A stretch of 64,000 nt of DNA from Oegoconia quadripuncta (Eukaryota; Arthropoda; Insecta; Lepidoptera; Autostichidae), in NCBI GenBank assembly GCA_949316235.1, contig OX438744.1, forward strand, positions 28,406,278 through 28,470,277. Reading direction: 5' to 3'. The position numbers and the translations under genes were made by a program. The notes beneath the pieces are model-generated. The model saw only the letters and a program-made list of their open reading frames with translations. It made no database searches and was not told where the DNA came from. Shown piece by piece: positions 22,622 to 33,632 of this stretch (the stretch's first letter is position 1; each line of letters opens with the position of its first letter).

Positions 22622-22730
22622 TTCGAGAAACATCTATACGTTGCCAGCACTCGACCAATCGCAGCGAGGCCTTGCTGGAAATTTCGAGAAGCACGTGTAT
22701 GTCAGCCAATAGGAGGCGCGTATTCTGGAA
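22622..22730 (-). promoter_or_regulatory. hsp70 heat shock elements and CCAAT boxes
   Basis: Heat shock factor sites are visible as alternating GAA/TTC pentamers: TTCgaGAA (22622-22629), a perfect three-unit GAAatTTCgaGAA (22678-22690) and TTCtgGAA (22723-22730). CCAAT occurs at 22655-22659 and 22706-22710 on the plus strand. Spacing upstream of the minus-strand TATA suits HSF-driven induction of hsp70. Confidence 0.85.
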
Positions 22731-22779
22731 AGGACAAAAGAGCATCGTTTGCGAGCCGTGACGTTGCGGGTGGCGGCGG

Positions 22780-22818
22780 TATAAAATTTCCCTCCAAATT
22801 CGGGGGTTTCCAGAAAAT
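22780..22818 (+). promoter_or_regulatory. Opposite-facing TATA box and extra HSE upstream of hsp70
   Basis: TATAAAA on the plus strand (22780-22786) faces away from hsp70, with the heat shock elements between it and the hsp70 TATA. Another HSE, TTCcaGAAaaTTT, lies at 22808-22820. No ORF follows for over 1 kb, so this may be the promoter of a lost divergent paralogue, a non-coding transcript, or a chance match. Confidence 0.4.
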
Positions 22819-22820
22819 TT

Positions 22821-23782
22821 ACTTTTCAATTTCTATTGTTTTAATATTAGGTACCCTGCTTCATTACTATAAAAATATAAATAGTATAAAATAAGTAATG
22901 TTATTTAAATAAAAATTACTTTACGGTATAAAAATATTTATTTTTATTATTAATAGCAGCAGTTACAAAACCTTTTTATTATTAATTATTTATTACTTAA
23001 AATAGATTAGATACTAATCATTCCTCAGCTTGTACAATAAAGAAATAGGATCTGATTTTATAAACTGTATTATTATTACATGGTCCTAATTTATTAGTGT
23101 CGATTCATTGAGCATATCATAATGATTTCCAAATGACAATGTTGTTTATAAAATTAATAACACAAATACAAAGCGTCTACAATTTGAGTGCTGCAGCGGT
23201 ACTTTTCGGTTAAAATTGTTGTTTGGAATAACAAACAAAACAAAGTCTTCACTAATATACCTCATATAATTTTAAAATAAAGTACAGCGGTTAATTTAAT
23301 AAACTATTAAATAAGTGCCTTCAGAAATTAATAATAATGCCTATCTAAAATATATTACACAAAATATAACAAACACTGTAAATAAAATACAAAAAGAAAT
23401 CAGTTGTTTCCATAATTTCATTCAAAGGGCAATTGCGCTCTTATAAAAATATTCGACAGAAACATACCAAAACTGTTTTTCAAATAGATGCTAAACTATC
23501 ATAAAATGTCTGAAACGCTCTTATATTTAACTGACTATCTATGAAGCATTGATCTGCTCAGTCATAAACGGTCTGCTTATTTTTTTTTCAGTTTGTTGAA
23601 AAGCAAACAGCTAGCTGGCTACTTGCTTTATAGCTATATAAAGAGAGCAAATCTTGAATTTCTTACAATTTTCACTGAGCAGTCAGTCTCTTGCCTTTTG
23701 ACAGATATACAATACTAAGTTTAAAAACGATTTAAAAAGTAATCATTGTGCAACCTAAGAAATGACGCTAAATAGATTATGG
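22821..23782. other. AT-rich intergenic stretch with one promoter-like motif
   Basis: No gene seen. At 23635-23643 TATATAAAG on the plus strand is followed about 35-48 bp later by TCACT and TCAGT initiator-like strings, but no reading frame follows (ATG at 23762 stops after four codons). Confidence 0.35.
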
Positions 23783-23922
23783 GCCGTATTAATAAACCAT
23801 TTTCAAGATTGAGATGACCTTAAGTTGACGCTTGAGAATCTGTTGCAAATTAAAACAGGAACAAAAAAAACAGTATTGAGACTGAGGCGCGATATCAATT
23901 TCAAGATGGATTTATTAATGAT
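23783..23922. mobile_element. MITE family A, copy 1 (about 140 bp)
   Basis: Left GCCGTATTAATAAACCATTT and right AAGATGGATTTATTAATGAT are inverted, giving a short imperfect terminal inverted repeat (ATTAATAAA core). Internal GTTGACGCTTGAGAATCTGT is shared with the interrupted copy at 30142-31305. Confidence 0.7.
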
Positions 23923-24067
23923 TGCTACTTATTTTTGCTTCCAGACAGACTAACAGTTTATTACGTAGTACATAGTGATTAATATTTTTTATTAAGTATT
24001 AAAAAAAATAATAAGGAATTACTTACCTACCTCTATGATCATCATATTATGATCAGAAACTAACTTA

Positions 24068-25250
24068 CGAAAGGCTAAAACAGCCCTATGCACATGCAGT
24101 CGTCTGGCAGGACTAAAATGGGGTCTTAAACCCAAGAAGGTCCTATGGCTCTATACAGCCATTGTGAGGCCGATGATAACGTATGCCTCAGTAGTTGGGC
24201 ACAGTAAGACCACCCATACGACTACAATCTCGAAACTAAACAGCTTACAAAGGATTGCTTGTCTGATAGCCACGGGAGCCATGTCGAGAGGAGGACTAGT
24301 TAAATGAACAAATCACTTGGAAACCCGGGAGCCTAAAATGGTATACCGACGGCTCTAAGTTACGTTGGCTGTGGAGTATATTGAGAGCATTCAAAACCAA
24401 TGCTAATCTCGGGAATTATACCTCCATATTCGAAGCAGAAGTATACGCCATAATCATTCTGCATAAACGCTACGTCAACCATAGCATCTACATCCACTCG
24501 GATAGCCAGGCGGCCCTTTCAGCTCTAGTCTCAAATAAAATTGTCTCAAGGCTGGTTGAAAACTGCAGGCTTGTTTTAAACACCCTGGGAGGGAAAAACT
24601 ACGTTTTATGTTGGGTCCCGGGGCACGCAGGTATCGAACGCAACGAAAAAGCCGACGAACTAACGTAATTGGGGGATAAAGGTACCCAGCACGACCCTGA
24701 ACCTTTCTACGGTATCCCAAAAAGCCTAATTCGCCTTACCCTAAGGAAACGGTGCACCCAAGCATCTCTCAAACTCTGGACAATCAAAGCCTTGAACAAG
24801 AAGGCGGCCGGGGAAGCACTGGCACTTAGTAGGAACAATTTACGCATTCTCGCAAGGGCACTTACGGGCCACTGCTGTCTGAGCAAACACACGCTCAACA
24901 TGGGGATCCGGGAAACGGGGATGTGCAGATTTTGCCTCCTTGCAGATGAAACACCTGTATATCTGTTGTGTAAATGTGCACCGCTAACGCGTAAACGCAA
25001 TATCCACCTGGGTGGCCACTTACTGCTCCCGGATAAGATAAAAACCATCGGTGCCAACAAAATAATCCAATTCCTCAGAGAGGCAAACCTAAGCAACGAA
25101 CTATATGTTAGTGGCGATTACAATAGATCAACGGTCGCAGTGATACAGGTTTTCGACGACCTGCAACAGCCACACAAGCAACCAATACCAATACCTACCT
25201 CATATGAAATAAAAATTATAAAATGTTTTGTGATTGTTAAACGGTAATTT
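24068..25250 (+). mobile_element. LINE with RNase H (I/LOA-like), 5'-truncated and decayed
   Basis: 24068-24305 encodes the RT thumb end (GLKWGLKPKKVLWLYTAIV, then MITYASVVGH). After a frame change, 24336-24665 encodes an RNase H domain with the acidic residues visible in WYTDGSK, FEAEVYAI and HSDSQAA, and WVPGHAG...NEKADEL at the end. One in-frame TAA (24666-24668) then splits off the C-terminal domain, which continues in the same frame to 25245 with a cysteine/histidine cluster (LTGHCCLSKHTLNMGI, CRFC, YLLCKC). RNase H after RT points to the I superfamily; the exact clade is uncertain. A deletion between RT and RNase H plus the stop make it non-functional. Confidence 0.85.
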
Positions 25251-25356
25251 ACAAAGTACATTAGATACAACAAATGTGCGTGTATCTCCAAATAAAATAT
25301 AATTATAATTTATTTTAATAATTAAACAATTTTTAAAAGTAACACATCCCAAGACA

Positions 25357-25525
25357 CTGGTGTCGATTCGGATGTACACCAACTAAATTAAACTAAACTA
25401 AAACCAGTTTTGGAGTGGTGCTGTCGCATCGTACTGTTCCAGGGAGAAAGATACAGTACTACTTTAAAACTGGTTTTAGTTTAATTTAGTTTAGTTGGTG
25501 TACATCCGAATTGACACCAATTTCC
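25357..25525. mobile_element. Foldback element (D) with about 55-bp arms
   Basis: TGGTGTCGATTCGGATGTAC at the left and its near-perfect inverse at the right (GTACATCCGAATTGACACCA). The arms extend inward through AACTAAACTAAAACCAGTTT, leaving a loop of about 55 bp. A related piece lies at 42578-42625. It would form a strong hairpin in RNA. Confidence 0.8.
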
Positions 25526-26433
25526 ATTTTTACAATTTAGGTGGGAAATTAATTCCGCACTGGTCATACTTGGGGGAAATATCTAGAAAACACCTTGCAT
25601 TGAAACGATCAAGACCGGTGACTCAGTAGAAAGAGACAGCCCTATCATTGTTTACATTTGTTCGGGGTCGGAATGAATAGTTACTGATGACATAAATGGA
25701 AAGATTCTAAAGCGTTTTTTGGTAAACTAGGGTGGAAGTTTCCAGACAATAACTTTAACAAACCAAGGGGTGGATAATTCTAGCGTCGATATTCGAAACT
25801 GTTTATTAATTTTGTACAGCAAAATGGTTGCTCTGGTTTGTAGTATCATTTCGTAACCTTAGCCTGAGTATATTTAAATCTGGAGCCGCACGCAACATAA
25901 ATAAAATACTACGTGGGATGTTGAAGACAGAGATGGCTTTATTAGAGTTATTATATTAGTGGTGGAATAAGTGGATAGTCATATTATCTTTGCTGTTCTT
26001 ATTTCTATCTGACCAAAAAAGTGGATGAATCAGATGCCTTAACCGCTACCGGCCCATTGACATTATGACGTCAGTTTAGTAAGCAGGTTACCTACTTCCT
26101 TGCTTAAAGTATTAACAAAAGCCTTCCATCTGTCTGTGCAACAGTATTATCAAATGGACCACGTAAAATTACTTTAAAACTTTTAGAATTTTATTGTTAC
26201 TAAATGAGAGAGTACGCATATGATACAAAGACCAAACGTAATTGGTGTAATAGTGTTTGTTGTTTGTTGTAGAAATCAAAATAAATAAATTTAAAAAACT
26301 GCTAAGTATAAATACAAACATGTCAACAATATAAATAATTGATTTTTTTATGCTTATTTCATATTTAATAATCTTTTTGTGCAATTTTAAAGTCGTGCAT
26401 AAGAAGACCGACTTTACACAATCTAAGCCTTCT
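25526..26433. other. Intergenic, nothing recognised
   Basis: No gene or familiar repeat; AT-rich. Confidence 0.35.
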
Positions 26434-26793
26434 TAGTCCAGTATAAATACGTATTTTTTTTTGCGTAACTTATAATCTTAAAGTTTCCGATTTTATTTTA
26501 TCCGATAGGATAGAGTGTATTTAGTTATAAAATCTACAATATCAAATTAAACATTCGTAGAAGATGCAAAGTATATCTCCTCAAAACAATTTTCTAAAAA
26601 AATAATGCAATGAAAAATTCACAGTGGTAATTTTAATCTAATAGTCTATGTTGCAATATTAAATACCTACAATGTGTCTAAAGCAAGCTACCGATTTGTT
26701 AGAAAAAAAAAAATCTATCACCGACAGGTAGGTACTCTATCCACGTGCAAAAAATCATTGCCTTATATGAAGTTAACAGGGCTGTTTTGACTA
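26434..26793. mobile_element. DNA element family B, copy 1 (uninterrupted, 360 bp)
   Basis: Left end TAGTCCAGTATAAATACG and right end GGGCTGTTTTGACTA are inverted, as are the subterminal parts (ATAATCTTAAAG / GATTTTTTGCACGTGGATAG when read inward). Internal ACAATTTTCTAAAAAAATAA, TTCACAGTGGTAA and AAAGCAAGCTACCG recur in the other B copies. Non-coding, so non-autonomous; superfamily uncertain. Confidence 0.75.
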
Positions 26794-27668
26794 TTCAAGC
26801 TCTACTAATTGCTGTCCTCCTCACTATGTAGACTATCATTTTAGAGAACTTCGAATAAGCCAGCGTGTATCGTTAATTATGGAGCAGACTGTAACATGAA
26901 AATTAAATAATAGGTGCGATGAAACTGTATTCAAATCCGTAACTGTTATCACTACTTCCAAAGACAATTTCAGTACTTTTAAAAAATTGTAACAGATTAA
27001 AAATTACATAAGTACAAAATTGACACAGGTAACTCGTTTTTTTTTTTTATTCCCCATTCTCGTCCTGGCGCCGTACCCCTTCCTCCTGAGGACGGTAACA
27101 ATAAGAAACTTTATTTGATCCATTTACTGACACTTGTATATTATAATTAATTGATCGGATTGTATGTACTTACCTAATACAACATAAAAATATGGAACAT
27201 CAATATAATAGTAAGTAGTAGTTAGTATTCGATTCTGCTCCTTAAGGAATTGTAGGAGACAGTCATTGTTCATTTATTGAATATCAAGGCGTTGTTCATT
27301 TTGATTCAAGGTACGTTAGATACTTTTCTTGTGGGACAGTGAGTAAAGGCGCGGGAATAAGCTAACCCGCAATGGTTTAGACACTATCGTACTCCCACAT
27401 GTCCCCACTACAGACCACTGTGCCACCTACGGACAAAAACACCACGAGATGTATCATGCATGACTCATTTCTAATTTTTTCAAGTAGATAGTATTATACC
27501 TACATATATGCTAGTATAATAATAAACCCATCTCTTCCCGTGGGTGTCGTAAAAGACGACTAAGGGACTTTCCGCCAAAAAACATCTATAGATTTGCACG
27601 TTTTAACGGCGATGGGCTCACCCCCTGCCACGTGTACATTTCTGTATATTTCGTAAGGTGAACCGTAA
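26794..27668. other. Intergenic, nothing recognised
   Basis: AT-rich. 27530-27560 (CCCATCTCTTCCCGTGGGTG, TCGTAAAAGACGACTAAGGG) is a short motif frequent in lepidopteran repeats. Confidence 0.35.
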
Positions 27669-28476
27669 TAGTCCAGTAAAAGTACGCATTTTTTGTGATC
27701 TAACTTCCTTGTAATCTTAAAGTTCATGATTTTTTGTAGATGGATATCATCAGTAATAAAATAATCTTTTCTAAGCATTCTACGGCTTGCTTTAGGTATA
27801 GTATAGGTATTTTATATAATTAATTTAGTTATAATACAATATTAAATTAAAGTTACCCCTGTGAACTTCATTGTGTTGTAGAAGATGCTAAGATCTCCTA
27901 AAACAATTTTCTAAAAAAATAATAATTTTATTTATCACTTTACATTATTTAAAAATAGTTTATTGAGTAGTGATATTAGCCTTCGGTGAATTTTTTCATA
28001 AGTACATTATAGAGAAGCTATTGATCGATTATTTTTTATAGGTAGCTACAGGAGTTCTAAATATCTCCGACGCAATGAAATTCACAGTGGTAATTTTAAT
28101 CATAATAATGTATGTCTTATTACTAAATACCTATACTATTAATTTATTAATTTTAATATACCGAACATTCGCACTAAGAAGTTCGATTCTTCATTCATCA
28201 TCAGAATAGCCAAGGCATGGAACTCCCTTCCGGCGTCAGTCTTTCCTGAATCCTACAACCTTGGGATCTTCAAGAGCAGAGTGAATAGGCATTTACTGGG
28301 ATCGCGTGCTTCATCTTCGACTACATCGTCACTTTCCATCAGGTGAGATTGTGGTCAAACGCGAATCCAGTCATTAATAAAAAAAAAACTATAGAAAACA
28401 TTTTTATAGTTACTCTATCCATGTGCAAAAAATCACGGCCTTTAGGATTGTAGGAAGTTAAAAGTATATGACTCTA
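27669..28476. mobile_element. DNA element family B, copy 2, carrying a LINE fragment
   Basis: Left TAGTCCAGTAAAAGTACGCA, right end read inward GTCATATACTTTTAACTTCC then GCCGTGATTTTTTGCACATG. TAA flanks both sides (27666-27668 and 28474-28476), compatible with a 3-bp duplication. The LINE at 28148-28390 interrupts it. Confidence 0.7.
28148..28390 (+). mobile_element. Jockey-like LINE ORF2 C-terminus nested in element B
   Basis: Reads KKFDSSFIIRIAKAWNSLP, then GIFKSRVNRHLLG and stops at TGA in CATCAGGTGA. The 3' UTR TGTGGTCAAACGCGAATCC is followed by an A run. The same 3' end is nested in a SINE at 52255. Confidence 0.75.
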
Positions 28477-28758
28477 AATGCCGTTTCGAGCATGTTTGGT
28501 ACACCCAGACACTATTGTTTGGGATATCCCTGACCACCCCATTGATGATAAAGGTCGTGATATCATGTAGGTTTGTATAGATGCCTTTCTAATTTTTTTG
28601 ATACTGTTTAAATAGGTACAAGTAACAACTTAAGTTCCACTAAATCTTGAGATGCGGTGACACTAAAATCCTCATATCTACTTACTTTCTGTTAATTTTA
28701 GCGATTTTAGTAAGCATTGCTATCGCAGCGAACTAAACCACAAATTGCAGATAAGTTA

Positions 28759-28903
28759 GTTATCTATTTTTTCAATAAAATAAAACCTTTCCTTTATTAT
28801 CTTGGCATGACAATATTGAAATGACAATAATGATAGGTATCTATTTTTTTCAATAAAATAAAAAGCTTTCCTTTGTTATCTTGGCAAGACAATAATGAAA
28901 ATA
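28759..28903. repeat. Tandem duplication of about 80 bp
   Basis: TATCTATTTTTTCAATAAAA, CTTTCCTTT.TTATCTTGGC, ACAATA occurs twice head to tail with a few differences. Non-coding. Confidence 0.75.
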
Positions 28904-29260
28904 TCCCTTGAAATCCAGAACATTCTAGATTGTTGCAACGCGCCAATCTCGAATATTGATCGCGCATGTTGGCCGTTGTCGTCATGCAATGTAGGTAGGT
29001 CAAAGCTCCGCCAGCAATTCTATTCTAGTACTTTCTATGCATGGAAATACTACGGAGCATTAGGTATACTTTATGCATTGACGATGTAAAAGGTGTTAAG
29101 TTTACATAGGTATCTTTTGGAATTTTTATTTATATTAGTTGAAATCCAAAATTGGAAAGAAAAATGAAGTTAAACTAAAATTAAAATGTGATCACTCTTT
29201 TGGAATAAATCTGACATCAAAAAAGTTGAGTTTCTTGTGCTTGTAAATTGGGCCTTAGTG

Positions 29261-29640
29261 TGGGATGCCACTTGTGTTGACACTCTCGCTCCGTCTCACC
29301 TCCAAGGAACCTCAAGGAGGCCAGGTGCAGCCGCCGAGACGGCGGAAAACATCAAAATTCCGAATACATTTTCCTAGCTTTCGGAGTCGAAACTTTAGGT
29401 CCTTGGAGGCCGGGCGCTCTTAAATTTTTCTTTGATATTTCAAAGCGCTTAGTCGATGTCACTGGTGACCCGAGAGCTGGTTGTTTCCTCGCCCAACGCT
29501 TAAGTATCTGCATACAACGAGGAAACGCCGCCAGCGTTTTGGGTACCTTGCCTCGCGGCCCCAATTTTTTACATTTGTTCTAGTTTATATTTAAATTCCA
29601 TCTCTTTGTTACTCTTTTTAAATAAATAAAATAAAAAGCC
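29261..29640 (+). mobile_element. LINE ORF2 C-terminus
   Basis: WDATCVDTLAPSHLQGT and PGAAAETAENIK, a frameshift near 29360, then GVETLGPWRPGALKFFF, RLVDVTGDPRAG and QRGNAASVLGTLP to TAG at 29583. This conserved C-terminal region is well known from lepidopteran LINEs; 57768-57955 is another copy, reversed. Confidence 0.75.
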
Positions 29641-29681
29641 CTTATTATTACACACTATTGAGAGGCAGGTATAAAAGAGGT

Positions 29682-30000
29682 AGTCAAAATGAAAGTTAAA
29701 AATGCTTTTTTTCGTAGGTTTACACAGGGTACACTTAAAATAGTCGGATTTTACATTTTTTGAGCTACTGCTTATTCAAAAGGCAATTTTCCCATAAGAA
29801 GAACGAGCAAGAAACTCGAGGGTTTGCTCTTTTAAAAACAGGTTTTTATATTACAAAAAGCCTAATAATCAGGTTTTTATATTACACGAAGGGCACAATA
29901 ATATTTCATTATTAATTGTAAAATTGCCTGGCATGCGAACGAGCTGGCTATGTCCAAGGATAAGTATCATCTAAATAGTTTGATATTTTTGTAATATGCT
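29682..30000 (-). mobile_element. Element B left end joined to a LINE 3' UTR
   Basis: TAGTCAAAATGAAAGTTAAA is a B terminus. After TTTTTTTCGTAGG comes a minus-strand LINE 3' UTR (ACAGGGTACACTTAAAATAG, AGAACGAGCAAGAAACTCGA, GCATGCGAACGAGCTGGCTA). The same junction occurs at 46740. Confidence 0.6.
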
Positions 30001-30178
30001 TCCTTAAAAAGTTTTTGTTTTATTGTAGGTATTGATCATAATATTAATACAAAAGATATTCAATACAGAAGAGCAGACTAAACAAAAGTAATAAATATAG
30101 TGACCAATTTTCATAGAAAAGATTAAACTGCATTTAGACCTGCATTAATAAATCGCTCTCAATATTGAAATTACCTTA

Positions 30179-31206
30179 TAGTCCAGTAAGGATACAGTTT
30201 TAACTTCCTATAATCTTAAAGGCTGTGATTTTTTGCACATGGATAGAGTACCTGTCAGTGATAAAATAAAAAAAATCTAACAACTCGGTAGCTATATTAA
30301 GACTAATATAGATATTAAGAAATTATTAGTTTTGGTAACAGATTTCCTAGTAGATTAGTGGTTCCTAGCATGACGACAGCTTTGTATAGTAGAAATAGTT
30401 ACGCTATGGCAATATGTATTTATAATAGCTTAAGCGAGACTCTAAAAGTTTTACCTATTAAAATGTTCAAAATGGAACTCAAAAAGTGGTTATTAGAAAA
30501 CTGCTTCTACTCTATAGATGAATACTTTAAATACATGAAAACTCAATAATTGTAGCCCGATTAAATTTTTTCCTCTATTTAGTTCTCGGATTTTTTTTTG
30601 ATTGATTTATTATGCAATATAATGTAAATGTACTATTTTGATAATAAAATAATGTTGAAATGACATGCACGGACCCAATGTCTTAGAATTATATAAATGG
30701 AAATCGATAAATACAATGAATCATATAATGTAATTATTGTATGTATAGTTGTAATTAGAAGTAGATAATTGTTGCATGCCAACCACTGCTGGCGAAACAT
30801 GATGAAACTTCGCTAATGTGCTAACATCTCATTTATGTACCATGTTTCTGCAAATAAATATTCATTCATTCATTCAATATAGACTATATGATTAAACTTT
30901 TACTTAGAACTCCTGTAACTTCATTACATTTATGAAGAATTTCATCGAGGGAAAATATCACGGCTCAATAAATTATTTTTAGAAAATATAAAGTAGCCAT
31001 TAACTGATTTTTTAGAAAATTGTTTTAGGAGATCTTAGCAGTAGGTTTATAAGTAAATAACTATACTATACCTAATGCAAGCTACAGAATTGTTAGAAAA
31101 CATTTGTTTTTATTTACTGATGGGTACTCTATTGTTCTACAAAAAAACAGGAACTTTAAAATTATAGGAAGTTACACCACAAAAATTGCGTATTTTGACT
31201 GGACTA
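30179..31206. mobile_element. DNA element family B, copy 3, with 3-bp TTA duplication
   Basis: TAGTCCAGTAAGGATACAGT...ACTTCCTATAATC at the left mirrors ...ATTATAGGAAGTTACACC...TGACTGGACTA at the right. TTA precedes (30176-30178) and follows (31207-31209). The uninterrupted A copy has one TTA here, so the duplication is supported. A LINE interrupts the middle. Confidence 0.8.
30340..30885 (+). mobile_element. CR1/Jockey-like LINE 3' part nested in element B
   Basis: 30358-30549 encodes an ORF2 C-terminus (AICIYNSLSETLKVLPIK, MELKKWLLENCFYS). The 3' UTR ends in TGCAAATAAATATTC with (ATTC)n, a typical microsatellite tail. Confidence 0.8.
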
Positions 31207-31430
31207 TTAGGTATGTTGACGCTTGAAAATCTGTTGCATAAAACAGCATAAAAAAATAGTATTGAAGCTGAAACGCGATCTCACTCAAGATAGATTTAAT
31301 ACGCGTCCTAAGCTTAGACGTAGGGACCAGGAAACGTCTACTAGAAAATTATATTGTTTGGTTTGTTAGATTTCGAATTTGTTTATGTACACCTAATCTA
31401 GTAGGTTCAGCCTCTATCTATATTTAGTTT

Positions 31431-31582
31431 TTTTTTATGCACGACAGGTTCGTACTTGACCTCAACCACACCTGATGTTAAGTGAAGATGAGGTCGAAGG
31501 TGGAAGCGTACTGACTCGGAAACCCCAACACATTTGGGGGACTGGCTATCTTATCTCTGACAACCGGAACACAAAAATGCTA
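31431..31582 (-). mobile_element. SINE family S2, 3' part only
   Basis: TTTTTATGCACGACAGGTTC, then AACACATTTGGGGGACTGGC and TCTGACAACCGGAACACAA; the rest is missing. Confidence 0.8.
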
Positions 31583-32586
31583 TTATACTATTTCCATTTC
31601 TTTATTTTCTCGATGACAGATCTAATTTGATAGTTGTAGTGTTGTGACTAAATAAGTAATGATATCGATAATTATTATTTATTTCGTTTCATTGTCCTAG
31701 TAGTAGTACCTACCTAAACCTACTTATTTATATACAATATAATATATATATATATATATACAATATAAAATATAAACATAATCTATACATATTAATAAAA
31801 TTGTAGTGTCTGTCTGTAATATTCGAATTTAATTTTTATTTTTAGTTTTTTGCGTTATTTATACGACACCTAAACCGAATCTACTGAATCGATTGGGATG
31901 AGACATGTTTTCCTGTGTAATGTAGGCTGTTTTATGATGTTACATTAAACAGGGGCTTAGCAATGGGAGAAAAACTTTGTCATGTCAGTGGCATCGGTAA
32001 TCTAATCACTTTAAAAAAGAGGGACTGAGGAATATCTTTTATTTATATTATATGCAGCCTGAGTAACATCAGGAACAGGTCAGCTAGTATAAAATATATA
32101 TATACAATATCGATACAATATAGATATTTCTATTATAACATCACTATTCATATTGCCATAGAAAGTAACTTTATTAAAATGTTGGTTATTTATCGTACTT
32201 TAAAAAAAAACACTGCATTTATGGACTCAATTTTGTCTTGGATAAATGTTATATGGGATAAAGGAATAAAATTAGGCAGTTGTCGTATTTTTTATACCTC
32301 GCATTTAAAAGTTATATTTTGCGTAAAATGCGCGGTTACATTCTACAGGAGCTGTCATCGAGAAAATAAAGAAATGGGCATTGATATTAACATAGTTTGG
32401 ATAAAAGTAACATTTATATTCAATAAAAAATGTGGAAATTTAGCAAACCCACGTGAAAACAGGCGATTGTATTATCCAGATAAACCAAAACGATTGCATT
32501 AAAATCTAATAATTTTCATCAGTCACCGACCAGTGGCGCCCTCTTTGGATAAATAAAGATTTCTCTTTTAAATACAGTTTATATCA
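31583..32586. other. Intergenic: (TA)n, RTE-like tail, unrecognised frame
   Basis: A TA run lies at 31740-31760. 31784-32092 (TACATATTAATAAAATTGTA, CAGGTCAGCTAGTATAAAAT) looks like an RTE-type 3' end. The 107-codon ATG frame at 32179-32502 has no recognisable domain. GTCATCGAGAAAATAAAGAA (about 32350) is inverted at about 31600. Confidence 0.4.
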
Positions 32587-33196
32587 AAAATGGTGTCGAT
32601 TCTGCAGTGGCCTCTAAAACTTAAATTTAAATTTAGAGTGCGCTAAACCAATTTCCTATTTTACGTCGAATCTCTAAAATCTTGACGTTTCTAAAATTTG
32701 AAGTTTATTCTAAATCAATTCAATTTAGGTTTTTGAGATCAAAACCTATTCCAGAAAGCCATCTAAGACATATTATTAGCGAAATTTAGTTGCCATCTAA
32801 AGACATCACATTTAAAATTAGAGAGTTGATTTTGCCAGGTTAGGGCTATCTACAACCAAAAAGTGTGAACTTTCTTTAAAAGTCTTTGTAGGGATACAAA
32901 AGATTTTCCTAATATGTTTTATTTTGAATTTAAGACAGCGGTGTAAAATAATGCATAACCTAATTTTTTTAAATTTACTTTTTTCTAGGCGAGCCTTAAT
33001 TCTAGTAACTCTCATATATTTAAAAAACCTGTTCTGTATAAAAATATCTGATTTTGACTATGGCAATACAGTACATCAATTCAAGCTGTTGATGTATTTC
33101 AGAATAGCATATTTTAGGAAATGCATTTAAAATATTAAGAGATTTTGAGATTTCGGTTACTTTAGAGACTACACGCTAGATTCGACACCATTTATT
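32587..33196. mobile_element. MITE family C (about 610 bp)
   Basis: AATGGTGTCGATTCTGCAGT, GGCCTCTAAAAC at the left faces AGAGACTACACGCTAGATTC, GACACCATTT at the right, an imperfect terminal inverted repeat of about 35 bp. No transposase frame. Confidence 0.7.
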
Positions 33197-33286
33197 GCTC
33201 AAACAAAGATCAACTAGGGTGTAGTTGGTCTGTCAGCATCTATTTTTTTAATTAGGTTTGAAAATTGTAATATTAGTGCATTGATA

Positions 33287-33632
33287 TATACACCGCCTCC
33301 GTGGCTCAATGTAAACAACACTGAGTTTACGATTCGGAGGTCGCGGGTTCGATCCCCAGCGGGGTACATGTTTAAGTACTCGGTTTGGTTGGTGGTAGGG
33401 CATATTACAATGTCCGCCTGGCTAGCTACCACCATCTTATCTAAATCTGCCGCCAAGCAGCAATGTTAATAGCATTGTTGTGTTCCGGTTGTCAGAGATA
33501 AGATAGCCAGTCCCCCAAATGTGTTGGGGTTTCCGGGTTAGTACGCTTCCACCTTCGACCTCATCTTCACTTAACATCAGGTGTGATTGAGGTCAAGTAC
33601 GAACCCGTCGTGCATAAAAAAAAAAAAAAAAA
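33287..33632 (+). mobile_element. SINE family S2, full length
   Basis: Complete from CACCGCCTCCGTGGCTCAAT through the B box GGTTCGATCCC and GGTTTGGTTGGTGGTAGGGC to GTCGTGCATAAAA and an A17-type tail. One of the youngest-looking copies. Confidence 0.93.

Larger units (their letters stand above)
30142..31305. mobile_element. MITE family A, copy 3, split by element B
   Basis: GCATTAATAAATCGCTCTCA...ATTACCTTA up to 30178 and TATGTTGACGCTTGAAAATC...TAGATTTAATACGC from 31210 rejoin into one A element when 30179-31206 is removed, by comparison with 23783-23922. Confidence 0.75.

Noticed and set aside
22557..22829. 90-codon frame upstream of hsp70
   Set aside because: It is the heat-shock promoter itself (HSEs, TATA, CCAAT).
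23635..23690. TATA plus TCAGT as a promoter of a protein gene
   Set aside because: The only following ATG frame closes after four codons; kept only as a note in the intergenic entry.
31738..31762. (TA)n run as an origin or regulatory signal
   Set aside because: Simple microsatellite; nothing nearby supports a function.
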